Positions 44,130-54,335 of a stretch of DNA of 64,000 nucleotides are shown piece by piece; within the stretch, counting starts at the first letter, position 1; the number at the start of each line of letters is the position of its first letter. Where the stretch lies: NCBI GenBank assembly GCA_002749535.1, contig MZZL01000409.1, forward strand, positions 3,929,378-3,993,377, written 5' to 3'. This DNA comes from Apophysomyces variabilis (taxonomy: Eukaryota; Mucoromycota; Mucoromycetes; Mucorales; Mucoraceae). A model generated the notes under the pieces. The model had not been told where the DNA came from and did not search any database. It saw nothing but the letters and a program-made list of their open reading frames with translations. The position numbers and the translations under genes are program-made.

Positions 44130-44926
44130 GAAGAGAACAAGATAGCTTCATTCAAGTTAAAGAAGGTCGCAAAGTTACTGTGCGAAGCACTCCTTCATGT
44201 CTCTGTTGGAACTGGATATTGCCACAACCTGTAACAAATCGCATCCTCTTTCGTTTATTGCCTTCAATGAAAGAGAATGTGTAACCTTCCCTGAAACCGG
44301 CTATATTTTCCATCTTTGGCCATTGTTATGGTCGATTGCCAGCAATAACCAAAACCATCTTCGTACGTTACTTTCTATCACAAACCCAGTTGGATATAAC
44401 CGTAAATATCCGCTCTATTGGTGAATAAGATGAAATGACATCAATACGGACAAAAATTCACTCAATATAATGTGATAGTCTTGTATACGATAAACATGGT
44501 TTGAGAAACGAGAATGCTACAATTGTCATTTTTATGCAAGATACGGATAACCTCCGAGATGCCAACGTCGGGAGTTGCATTTGGATTGCAGCTTCTCATA
44601 GCGTAGTTGATGCCGCTTGACAGTAGAGAGGTCTATCCAGACAAAACCAAACTTTTAGTGCAAATAGTAATTTGGCTTTCCTATACATTGTAAAACAAGT
44701 CTATGACCGTGAAAACGACTTAGTACCCTTGTGGTAACACTCTGAAGATGTAAATGTAGCATAGTTTGACTACATGTGACAAAACACTTTAAACGAGTTT
44801 TTATAATGTAAATGTCTTCATAGATAAAGGGCATTAGCTGTGACCCGATATTAGCTAGTGTTGACTACGATTGCTGTACAATGAGGAAAAGGGAAAGGGT
44901 AAGCGTGAGGAAGGAAAAGAAAAAAG
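44130..44926. other. intergenic region
   Basis: 797 bp between two minus-strand genes. It contains the possible relic exon at 44532-44656, listed separately, and otherwise AT-rich sequence without motifs. Confidence 0.4.
44532..44656 (-). pseudogene. possible relic C-terminal exon, GH1-like
   Basis: A minus-strand frame reads FGFVWIDLSTVKRHQLRYEKL, then about 19 more residues, and stops at 44532. FGxVxxDxxTxKR resembles the C-terminal end of family 1 glycosidases (FG-x-VYVD...LKR). No upstream exon with the catalytic or EWSxGY parts is visible before the next gene. The frame would start after a weak AAAG acceptor. Either an eroded fragment or coincidence. Confidence 0.25.
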
Positions 44927-46733
44927 CTATCTGAGGCGAGTTTGTCGGTCTTCAGCCTCTCGGCGAAGGCATGATACGGAAGAAAAGATATCCCAGAACC
45001 GTAGGGTTTCGTCACCAGCGCCGGTTACAATGGTGGTTCCGTCAGGATTCATAGCCATGTACAGCACACGACTGCTGTGGCCTGTCAAAGTAGCCACGCG
45101 ATTCATTGTGGATGTTTTCCAAACAATAACCTGATTTGATGAGCTTACTGAATGACTTGCATATCCATGACAGGAAACAAGCTCATTAGAATTTCTAGAC
45201 CATATCATATTGCATACTTGGGAGCCGGTGTCGTGGGATGATATCAATGCTCCGGAGTTAGCGTTCCAAAACTTTATCGTCTTGTCGGCCGCTCCACCAC
45301 CACTGACCAGCCTTCCCCGGTCGTGAGGGTTCCATCCGATTGCTTTTACGGCTGCAGTATGTTGCGTCAGCTTATGCATTAACACATTATCATGGAAGCT
45401 CCAAACCATGAGATTATTGTCATTTCCTCCAGAAGCAAGCATTGATCCATCGGAGTTCCATTTCAGGCCACACACCTCTTGACTGTGACGGTGAAGTTCT
45501 CTGAAATAAGGTTCCGGTGAACGTACATCTCGATGAAAGATCCTATGGTCTCGTCCTCCAGTAGTAAGAATATTCGAATTCCACGTCATAGCTCCTGTGT
45601 TAGCACGTTGTGAATATACATCTTTAAACCGCTCATTCGAAAAGGCCGACTTACCTACTCTTGAGGAATGTCCTGACCATGTTCTTATGCGTCGACCAGA
45701 TCCTTCAGTATCCCAAAGATAGATACGCCCGCTATTTGTTCCCACCGCAAGATGAGATCCATGTTGTGCCCAACTAACCGATGTCACAACGTCTGAATCC
45801 AAATCGCATAACTTGGTCACTCTGCTCGTGTTTGCATTCCACAGATACACACAAGTGTCGAGACCCACCGCAAGACTATCGTTAGCTCCCCAGTCAATTA
45901 GATTGAGATAGAAATCATCCTAAAGCACGAAAAACCTCTTAGTACTGCACATCATGAGTTTCCTGTAGCTCTTAGCCTTACTTTCAGATTTGGCGCGTCT
46001 AATATTTTTATTGCTGAGTGACTAATGACCCTCGGCGGTCGCTGATGGGCAGACAACACCTTTCGCCCAGCTTCACTAATCGGCGATGACTGGTATTTTG
46101 GTCCGGTAGGAGAATCGAATACTTCCGTATAATTGGAGAAATCAGGTACTCGTTGGCTATAGTGAAACAGTTTTCTCGGAGTACGCGGTGACGAGGTAGG
46201 TAATGAAAATTCATCCGCAGCCAAAGGGTCATTCAACACTTCTGTACGATAATAAGCCTCTCTTCGCCGAAATTCCAGATCTATACAAGTATTTCAGTCA
46301 AAGAATAACAGTGCATTGTCCGATAATGACTACCTTGCTCCGCGTGGTATTCAATATCAGCATTTGGATGTCGCGAACTGCCAGTAGGTGAAACATCTAT
46401 AAACTGATAATCACGACTCAAATTGCCGTCATTGATGGGTATCGACCTACAGAACAAAGTTTGTCAGAGAACCACTGAAAGACTGCTCAGACAGGTTCTT
46501 TACCTGTCTCCTTGGATCTGCTGGCGTTTACGGCCGTAGGGAGATGGTGGGAAATACGATTCAATACTAGGAACGAAGTTGGACCCTTCCGTGGATGATG
46601 CCGGTGGTGTCTTTGGGCATGATTCAATTTTGTTTGTTTCCATCGATATATTTTTCAGCGAATGTTCATGATCTTGGTTGTTTTCACCTGATCTTGCTGC
46701 CGAGCGTAGTTTCTTTCGGTAGGAGTTGCTCAT
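44927..46733 (-). CDS. CDH1: Cdh1/Fizzy-related APC/C activator (WD40)
   Basis: Co-activator that brings substrates to the anaphase-promoting complex in late mitosis and G1. Exons 46733-46504, 46446-46334, 46280-45982, 45919-45655, 45594-44927 (524 aa). The intron 45595-45654 is 60 nt and in frame, but splicing restores the conserved GHSSRVGAMTWN. Marks: RTPRKLF, then KILDAPNLKDDFYLNLIDWG, restored across a splice, seven WD repeats (VYLWNA, IYLWDT, GGRDHRIFHRD, GGNDNNLMVW, DKTIKFWN, NQVIVWK, DETLRFWD). The C-box reads DRSIP, where DR(F/Y)IP is usual, and the C-terminus ends RLR instead of the usual IR tail. Many S/T-P sites precede the propeller (SPYGRKR, SPRTPRK), as expected for CDK inhibition. 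It could be a specialised, e.g. meiotic, paralogue. Confidence 0.88.
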
Positions 46734-47424
46734 TTTTTTTTGCGGCGGATATAATAAAAATATCTCAGCAAAGGAAACTAGAAATAGGAAATAAAAAGGA
46801 AAAGAACAAGGGGAAACGATGGAACAAATTCTGCTGGAAGATATGGATGAAAAATAGAGAATATACAGTTAGTATAAAGAAGCAACAACGATTCCATCAA
46901 GAGAACAGGGCTACGCACAGGCAAAGCAGGATGTGTGTGCGTCGGTGTTGGACTGTTCAAACTGTCGTAAGTGACAGCTCAAAAAGCCTATCGTCCCCTT
47001 GACTTCTTTTTTTGTTACGCTTGGTGTTTCGCTCTTACTTTTTTGGGCTTTTTATTTTCTTCTTTTTTGGTTGTTGCTCTTGCTTCGTGTCCAACGATGT
47101 CGGAGGCAACCCTTTAACTGACTATGAACAAGTCAAACAGAACGGCAATTGTCTATTGCATATAGCTAGATTAGAACAATGAGACTTGTCAATTCCCTCA
47201 TAATCACAGATTACTGCTCAACACTCTACCGTTCAACGTTCCAGATTTCTTTGTGCACCAAGCTATGTTAAGGCGTTTGTACTGGCCAAACACTACACAC
47301 CCACTTTACAAAATGAACTAGAAAATCAATCGGTGTGACGTCATAATAATGGACTGGCTCTTAAAATAGTATACCTGTATCCATGGTTAGTTCATGTATA
47401 CGAATTACGAGCGAACTTGCAATT

Positions 47425-47442
47425 CCAGCCCATATGGGCTGG
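47425..47442. repeat. 18-bp perfect palindrome
   Basis: CCAGCCCATATGGGCTGG is its own reverse complement, centred on an NdeI-type CATATG. It stands in the gene-poor tract and is not flanked by an obvious element. A related spaced inverted pair, GCCGG...CCGGC, occurs about 75 bp downstream. Confidence 0.9.
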
Positions 47443-49599
47443 TACCTGCGTGCGTGTCCTATTCATGGCAGCACGGAGTTGTATATAACAAATGAGCGGC
47501 CATACTAGCCGGTTTTAAATGAATGCCGGCCAACAAACTGCTTGCTTCAACTACACAATACTTGTCGCTTACAGGCATCATACACCCGCCTAAGATATTG
47601 TTGGCAGTTTGATTGGGGAATAATGATGGGCGCACTTTAAGACCTAGCAGAGAAAGGCTGGGAGATCAAAAGAAGATAATGACCTTCCGCCTTGGCATCA
47701 TTTTCTATTCCAAATGAGTCAGTGACGATTGAATTGAGAGAATTTGGTACTTATCGGTTTGAATATGAGATATTGCAGTAGGGAAAGTGGAAACAATCAA
47801 CGAATCCCTTATGCCATTGATATCACGTACACTCAGCTAGGAAAGGAATACGCATAAACGTGATTCCATCAATGACAAAAGACGTACATCAAAAATCAGG
47901 AAGCCAACAGCGGTCGCATGCTGTAAAACAACCATATCGTTAGTATGGAATTATGAAATACTCTATCAATCAAACACTGACAGACATCATACCCCATCCA
48001 GGGTGAACGCACTCGTTTCGGAGACGCTGATGCTTCACGGACGAGCTGTTGAGGGAAATATAGAAAGCCAAAAGAGGAAATCCAAAGAAGGCGAAGGACT
48101 TCCTCGAGAGATCATCGGTAGCAGGACTATGTGGCACAGAGTTCATCTATATCCAAAACTAGATAGGAGTACTTGACCTGAGGAGAAGATGGGTAATTGA
48201 GAAGAAAAATCCTCGCGCTCTTTATAAACGACTACATGACCATGACTTCTTTTATCAAAGGCCCGTCCGATGTTGACGATGCAAAGGAAAACGATATGGA
48301 TGAGAGAACAGTAATAGTAACTACAGCAGATATGATTGTTTCATATCTAAATTCACATTACTGCCATGGATTTGCGGACCTCATACTTGTCTTATGCTTC
48401 AACAGCCCTTACTCAACCTGTAAAGAAGTCTAATAAGTAATAGCTCCTATTTGGCAGTATAATTTACTATGAATGGCGAAAAGGTAATATCCGTTAAAAG
48501 GATCTGTTGGGCAATAATGAAGTTGAACACTTTGGAGACGGAAAAACAAAACCATCGTTATACGTCTGGATGTTGGTACTGAATGCCTTGCAGCTTCAGT
48601 AACCGCAATGGGCAATTAACTTAAAGGCTATGGTGTGGTCATAGAAGAAGTAATTTTATTTAATCCTGCAGATAACAAAGGGTGAAGATAGTATTATTAC
48701 GTATACACATCTAATAAGACTTTTCCGTAGTCGCATAATGGCAAGGTATGTTTAATGTCACTGATGTCATGTTCAAGTATATTAAGGTGGAAGAAGGGAA
48801 ATCTTCCGGATGTATGTAACGTACATACAAAACAGAAGAGGGTATATAAGATGAAGAAGAAATATCCTTAGGTTCCATATGAGGATGAACATTATCATCC
48901 TAGTTGGCATCTTCGCCTTGGGGATAAGTAATCCAAATGACAGGCACTTAGTAAAATGTAATTCCTGATTATGGGACATCATTCACTGGGTTCACCGGAA
49001 ACAATCGGCTGGTGAGGCGAGAATGAGTTGTTCCATGCACTATGAACAATATCAGGCATTGTAATAATATGATGTTTGCTATGGTGCACAAAAGATTGCT
49101 AGAGCAAAAGAAAAGCTAAACAGTATTGTAGCACATGCAATGCGGCAGATTTGTAGTGTTAGAGCTGCCTTCTATAGATTTCTACGATTTGCTCTGCCTT
49201 GTATAATAGATTATGATATTGTCACTGGTGGACTATGGGTAGGGCCATTTCAAACGGGTGGCATTCTTTCATGAAAACAGTGTCTTGAACTTTGATATTT
49301 GATTGGACTACTTGACCTCGCCTTTTTACACGCTGATAACAGTTGGGAAGAACAATGCTTAGACAGCAAGGACCGGATTCAATCGGGGAATAGCTGTACG
49401 TGAGCCAGAGAAGCTTGCGACCTTGCCAAACAAAGCATCTGCGCTAATTGCTTTCAAATGGCCGTATTCTACAAGGTAAAGGCCATATTCAGCAAATAGT
49501 TTGATCAAGATACGAGCGGTGGATCTTTGTTATGTTCCTGAAGACGAAACTCAGAAATGAAGGCAGCACAGGTATCCGATAGCTTGTAAATCCCGATGC

Positions 49600-49613
49600 T
49601 TCCGGTCCGGAAA
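49600..49613 (+). promoter_or_regulatory. candidate ribosomal-protein promoter motif
   Basis: TTCCGGTCCGGAAA: a near-perfect palindrome (TTCCGG-T-CCGGAA). The last eleven bases, CGGTCCGGAAA, recur exactly upstream of the other ribosomal protein gene (53003-53013). The spacing to the start codon is similar in both. Confidence 0.45.
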
Positions 49614-49693
49614 CTCAATGTCCGACAAGCCATCGAGCATCCACTCAAGTAAGCATGGCCTTACGATGGTGAGATCCTTCTTTTTAACTTCCA

Positions 49694-50367
49694 ATGGCAA
49701 ACACAGGTATATATTAATGTCACAATCCTTTATTAGCGTTAATTCGATGGATGGAATCGAAGGATGGAAACGATGATGGACGAATATGCACATCAAACCC
49801 ATCCCAATTTATCTGTTTTCTTTTCTGTTGGTTCCTCTTGTGGAATGAAATGCTCATGCGGAATTTTCTTTAGCACCCAAGGCTAAGGCTCAAGCTGCCA
49901 AGAAGGCTGCCCTCAAGGGTGTCCACGGCAAGGCTGTGCGCAAGGTCCGCACTTCGACCCACTTCCACATCCCCAAGACGTTGAAGTTGGCTCGTAAGCC
50001 CAAGTACGCTCGCAAGTCCATCCCCCATGCCCCCCGCATGGACCAGTACCGTGTCGTTCGCTACCCCTTGAACACCGAGACCTCCATGAAGAAGATCGAG
50101 GAACACAACACCTTGACCTTCATCGTCGATGTCAAGGCCAACAAGAGACAAATCAAGGATGCCGTTAAGAGACTCTATGATGTCGAGGCTGCTAAGATCA
50201 ACACTCTTATCAGACCCGATGGTCAGAAGAAGGCTTATGTCCGCTTGACCGCTGACGTCGATGCCCTTGATGTTGCAAACAAGGTAAATGGGTTGGTTGG
50301 TATTATTATGCGAAGGGTGCTAACAGCGTTTGCCCTTTTTATCCAATTCTAGATTGGTTTCATCTAA
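49694..50367 (+). CDS. RPL25: 60S ribosomal protein uL23 (L23a/Rpl25)
   Basis: Large-subunit protein at the polypeptide exit tunnel. Certain exons: 49874-50283 and 50353-50367, encoding [68 protein letters not shown] and, after the last intron, IGFI. Codon use is strongly biased (AAG, GCC, CGC, ATC), unlike its neighbours. The second exon begins in phase 1 (G|CA for Ala). The 5' exon is tentative: 49694-49706 gives M-A-N-T before A-P-K and ends in a usable GTATAT donor. ATG|GTGAGA at 49666 looks just like the start of the uS19 gene but is out of phase by one base. AATAAAAAG at 50385 is a likely polyadenylation signal. Confidence 0.88.
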
Positions 50368-52138
50368 AGTGTGTATGACGAAATTGAATAAAAAGTCTTT
50401 GTTGACTATACAACGTTGGGTACTTGATTCTATTTAACCCATGTAATGCTGTGATATAAGTCGATCTTGGGAGACAGGGTTGATGATTGATATCAGCTGC
50501 ACGTATGAGATGAGAAGAAGAGAGAAAGAAAGGGAGGGTCAGGAGAGAACAGGAAGAGTACGCAACGAGAGTTATGCGGTAGGCCTGCATGTGTATTTTT
50601 CAGCCGGGCTGCATCCATAGGACTGTAGAAGTAGTATTGGTCGTGAGAGTGCTGACAAGAATCCTTCAATGCGTTTTTCTTCAATCAGGGTGCACATTCA
50701 ATTGCTTAAGAATACCTTGTCTTTCCGGAGAGTGCAAAATTAAAACTTGGTTCTACTTTGTACTTTATATGCCTTATTTCAAGGTCATTTTCTGATCTAG
50801 AAACGATCGATGTACATGAGACGTGTTTTATGCTTTGCGTGTTGTACCAAGTTAATAATCCCATGAGCATATAGTATGGTAAACCCTCGCCCTGTTTCAG
50901 TCAATGCTACTCTTACTACGTCCCGGTACCATTGGGGGTATTCAACTGTTTGCAATCACCTTACCCAAAATCTGTTCGATAGCGAATTTCAAGTTTACTG
51001 AAGCTTTTTACTCATTGTTTAAGTTTGTTTCGCAAGAAGTATATGTAACAAGGTGGCAAAAGCTTTTGGGCTTTAGGGAACTGTAATCGGTTCGTGCTTG
51101 GACGTTGATGCCGATGGTTCGGGTACGCAACTGCCAGGCTCGCGTTCCCCTAGCGCAGGCGATTTCTTCATATTTAATTGAAAATACTTTGACTCCTACC
51201 AATGCAAGTTTCACCAAAAGATCGGGTGCATGATTCTTTAAATCAAACATTTCTACACAAAACTGCTGGGGAGGCACAATTTTAAACAAGTGGTTCCCGC
51301 TGGCAAGCAGGTGGCAAATCCAGCATGCGCGCTTCATACTGTTTAAAGTATAAGAACAACAGCGCGTACTGTAAGATTTCCAAACAGCTGCGGATACAAA
51401 CACCAAGAGATCCAGTTGAGTTCAATAACAGTTTCGCGCGTCTGTTTTAGCTAATTATATCAGAATTAAGCTCGTTGTCTCAAGCAAGGTACCCTCGATC
51501 TAGTGGATTCGAGAAGCTGTACACTGATAAATCGATTGCCTATTGGAAGAAGATACTTTGTCTTTATTTTTGCAAACACCTCTGGCATTCTCAGGCTGAA
51601 TAGCAGAGATAAACAAACGAAATTGTTATATAAGCCGATCGTGGTTTGTTCAGTCAGAGAATGGTCTGATTCCTAAACCAGCCTCAAATCGATTTAAGGC
51701 CTCCATGCTCTTATATAAATTTGTGAGAAATTACCGTAATTTCAAAAGGCAAACAATCCAATACATGGAGATGGAAATCATACTTTGTGTACGCAGCATA
51801 TCTCTTAGGAGGGCATTCCGTCAACAAAAAGACGGGACGATCTGCTAAGGAATACATTTGTTTCAGCCACCGCTCCGACTGCGCAGAGAAGAATGCATCG
51901 ATTCGCTTTTTCCTACGAAGATTACACTCCAGTAGCTTTTATTCCAAGCCCTCCTGTAAAATATACTTATTATACAGTTGCGTGCTAACTCGATAAAAAA
52001 AGATATTTTTTATTATTAAAGGACAAAAAACAGGTACAAGCGATGTTGCTGAAAATTTCCAGGCCGAATGTTCGGTATGAAGTGGCAAATATTAACGTAC
52101 AGCAGCAAAATAACAGCGTATATATAGGTAAATGCGAC
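50368..52138. other. intergenic region, no gene recognised
   Basis: 1.77 kb. A minus-strand frame at 51008-51406 (132 codons; MFDLKNHAPDLLVKLALVGVKV inside) is the longest and may be a decayed coding remnant, but no family is recognised. Frames at 50589-50795, 50904-51086 and 51787-51996 (+) look random. Confidence 0.35.
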
Positions 52139-52382
52139 TTAGAAGACAATCTTGCTGAAAATAAGTGGTGTGTATTGATACATCGTGATGAAGGAGAGGG
52201 AGACAATGCTCAAAAGCAGAGTGTCTAGATGATAGCGTTAGACATCACTTTTCGAAATAGCACAGTAGCTTACTGAAAAGGGCCTTTTCCCAGGGTTCTA
52301 ACATATATAACGCTGTCTGGAGCTCATACTGGTAGATTTTGGTGGAGATGTACTTTGAGAGACCTTGGTTGGAATCAGACAT
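52139..52382 (-). CDS. small subunit of serine palmitoylt­ransferase (ssSPT-like)
   Basis: A 64-residue membrane protein in two exons, 52382-52274 and 52224-52139, joined over a 49-nt intron (A|GTAAGC ... TCATCTAG|AC). The core YQYELQTALYMLEPWEKALFN matches the ssSPT signature YQYLxxTALYMLEPWE+xxFN; the final Asn codon is made by the splice. It is followed by a hydrophobic helix (TLLLSIVSLSFITMY) and a short end. ssSPTs bind the Lcb1/Lcb2 serine palmitoyltransferase in the ER, raise its activity and set acyl-CoA preference; in baker's yeast the unrelated-looking Tsc3 does this. The ATG at 52382 leaves a 15-residue lead, as in relatives; the frame is open further upstream but unconserved. Confidence 0.85.
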
Positions 52383-53081
52383 GATGAAGGGAAGACCAAG
52401 CTTTTTCAGGTGACTGCCGAGACCTCTCACCCAAGAAACCCCCCAACAGCAGTGCACCACAAAAATTCCGGACACAAAGGGAATCAGTCTGGAAATGCCG
52501 TTTGTCACACATCATGCCCTTATACGTGCACTTCAAAGGACATCGGTGCAGACATTGTAAATATGGAAGAAGACGGTCGGTTCCTACACAGAATTTCTAA
52601 AGATACAAGTCGGCATACATAGAGACCGACGTTCATTGTCTATAGCAATAGGCAATTGTAGAAGTCGGATAAACTTTCTCCAAACAAGTAATAAAAACAA
52701 GTACTCAACATTACATTCCATCACCTAGTATGCAATAGTTTCTATATAGACGATTACTGGCCTCAGCTTGTCTGCAAATAGAATTTTTTTTGGGCTTTAG
52801 ATGAAGATAAAATCAATGCTAGCTCAGCCGCCTGGAATTTTTTCCATAGTAAACAATAATATTTGTTTTTCTCAAAAGTTTGATGGTCGTGCATATGTGT
52901 TGAACAGATAAATCAATTCCTTTCAGGCTGGGGCGAACGCATATTGAGGTGGCAGTGTGTGTACTCCATGACGGGATCTGAAATTGACGGACAACAAGAT
53001 TTCGGTCCGGAAATGGCCGGACGCTGCCATCGACAGAGAGCCCTCGGGTCTGAGCTATGGAAATCCTTCCTTATCCTCAAC
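52383..53081. other. divergent upstream region ssSPT / uS19
   Basis: 699 bp between divergent genes. It holds the shared ribosomal promoter motif at 53003-53013 and, just upstream of the ssSPT ATG, overlapping open frames on both strands with no known family. Confidence 0.4.
53003..53013 (+). promoter_or_regulatory. candidate ribosomal-protein promoter motif, second copy
   Basis: CGGTCCGGAAA, identical to the motif at 49603-49613, 69 bp upstream of the uS19 ATG. Preceded by TTT, so the palindrome is nearly complete here too. Confidence 0.45.
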
Positions 53082-54032
53082 ATGGTGAGTGCGATAGAAA
53101 GATGAACATAGCAAGAAGTGTATAAAGGGAAAGAAAAAGAGAGAGACAGAGATAAAAAGGAAGAAAACGATTTGCGATGGATGAACGTGATAATCAACGT
53201 GGATGAAGCTATTGGATACGAAGCAAGTGATAAGGATGCAACAACAGCAACAACATTAAAGATTTAAGTTCATCGAGTACCAAAACCGTAGACAGCCCAG
53301 CATCCCTCTGCTTTTTCTTTCTTCTTTTTTACATGGAACCAAAGCGCGTGATCAGAGCAAATTGAGCATCAATGCTAATGCAGCGCTTTTTTTTTTTGCC
53401 TTCTTTCTTTCCCTCCTTGGTATAGGCTGATCAAGCACAACAGACACAAAGAAAGAGAACTTTCCGCAAGTTCACCTACCGTGGTGTCGACCTTGACCAA
53501 CTCTTGGACTTGTCCTCCGAACAAGTAAGAATAGTGAGACCATAATCCTTGATGGGCATAGGCTTGCGTAGGAAGAGCATGCATGGAGTAATTAACGGGC
53601 TTTTTTTTTTGTTTGGGCCATCGTTTAGTTCATGGAGCTCGTCCACTGCCGTGCCCGCAGAAGATTCCAACGCGGTTTGAAGCGCAAGCCCATGGGTCTT
53701 ATCAAGAAGCTCCGCAAGGCTAAGAAGGAGGCTGCTGCTGATGAGAAGCCCGCCACCGTCAAGACCCATCTCCGTAACATGATCATTGTTCCCGAGATGA
53801 TTGGCTCCGTTGTAGGTATCCACAACGGTAAGACCTTCAACCAGGTTGAAATCAAGCCTGAAATGGTTGGCCACTACCTTGCTGAATTCTCGTAAGTCGT
53901 TGCTGTCATCCAGAAAGTAGAACTATGCTTATGTTAACGCGTTGACTATATAGCATCACCTACAAGCCCGTCAGACACGGTCGTCCCGGTATTGGTGCCA
54001 CCCACTCTTCCAGATTCGTGCCTCTTAAATAA
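53082..54032 (+). CDS. RPS15: 40S ribosomal protein uS19 (S15)
   Basis: Small-subunit head protein near the decoding site. Exons 53082-53084 (the ATG alone), 53426-53524, 53629-53891, 53954-54032: 147 aa, normal for the family. Sequence: [20 protein letters not shown], then [39 protein letters not shown], and a C-terminal [19 protein letters not shown]. Codon bias is strong, as in uL23. The first intron (341 nt) starts directly after the ATG with GTGAGT, a common layout in fungal ribosomal genes and a place where control elements or snoRNAs may sit; no box C/D pattern was seen. AATAAAAAG at 54086 is a likely polyadenylation signal. Confidence 0.96.
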
Positions 54033-54335
54033 ACAACAAACCACTGTTTTGTTTGGCTCTGGTATATTTTCTAACGCTGTGCTTGAATAAAAAGAAACAA
54101 GTTTGAATCTTTGTAAATGTGGGTCTATCTTTTTTCTCTGATCACCTTAGTCGGAAAGATGCTGTTTTCATGCCAAATGGTACAAACACCCAAAAGAGAG
54201 ATATGTATGTTACAGCAGAATGTTTATATAAGGATGCATAATTACAATTGACTAAAAAGAGAAAGAAAAAGAAAAAAGGAGCGAATGGTGAATAAAAGAA
54301 GGTCGAAGAAAAAAAAATAAAGATCTTAGGCATGG
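54033..54335. other. convergent 3' intergenic region
   Basis: 303 bp between convergent genes. It holds the uS19 polyadenylation region and A-rich 3' sequence of the zinc-cluster gene. Confidence 0.5.

Larger units (their letters stand above)
46734..49693. other. 3-kb gene-poor region
   Basis: No gene recognised on either strand. The first 300 bp are the Cdh1 upstream region. An 18-bp perfect palindrome lies at 47425-47442. Short frames at 48197-48433 (+), 48430-48615 (-) and 49551-49802 (-) have no motif. A plus-strand stretch at 48540-48610 reads TIVIRLDVGTECLAASVTAMG and faintly recalls the start of an Hsp70-type ATPase, without continuation. The scattered, interrupted coding-like pieces suggest decayed sequence. 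The end (49600 on) is the uL23 promoter. Confidence 0.4.

Noticed and set aside
48540..48610. Hsp70/HSPA12-like ATPase start
   Set aside because: A single 20-residue resemblance with no continuation on either side; too weak to list as a pseudogene.
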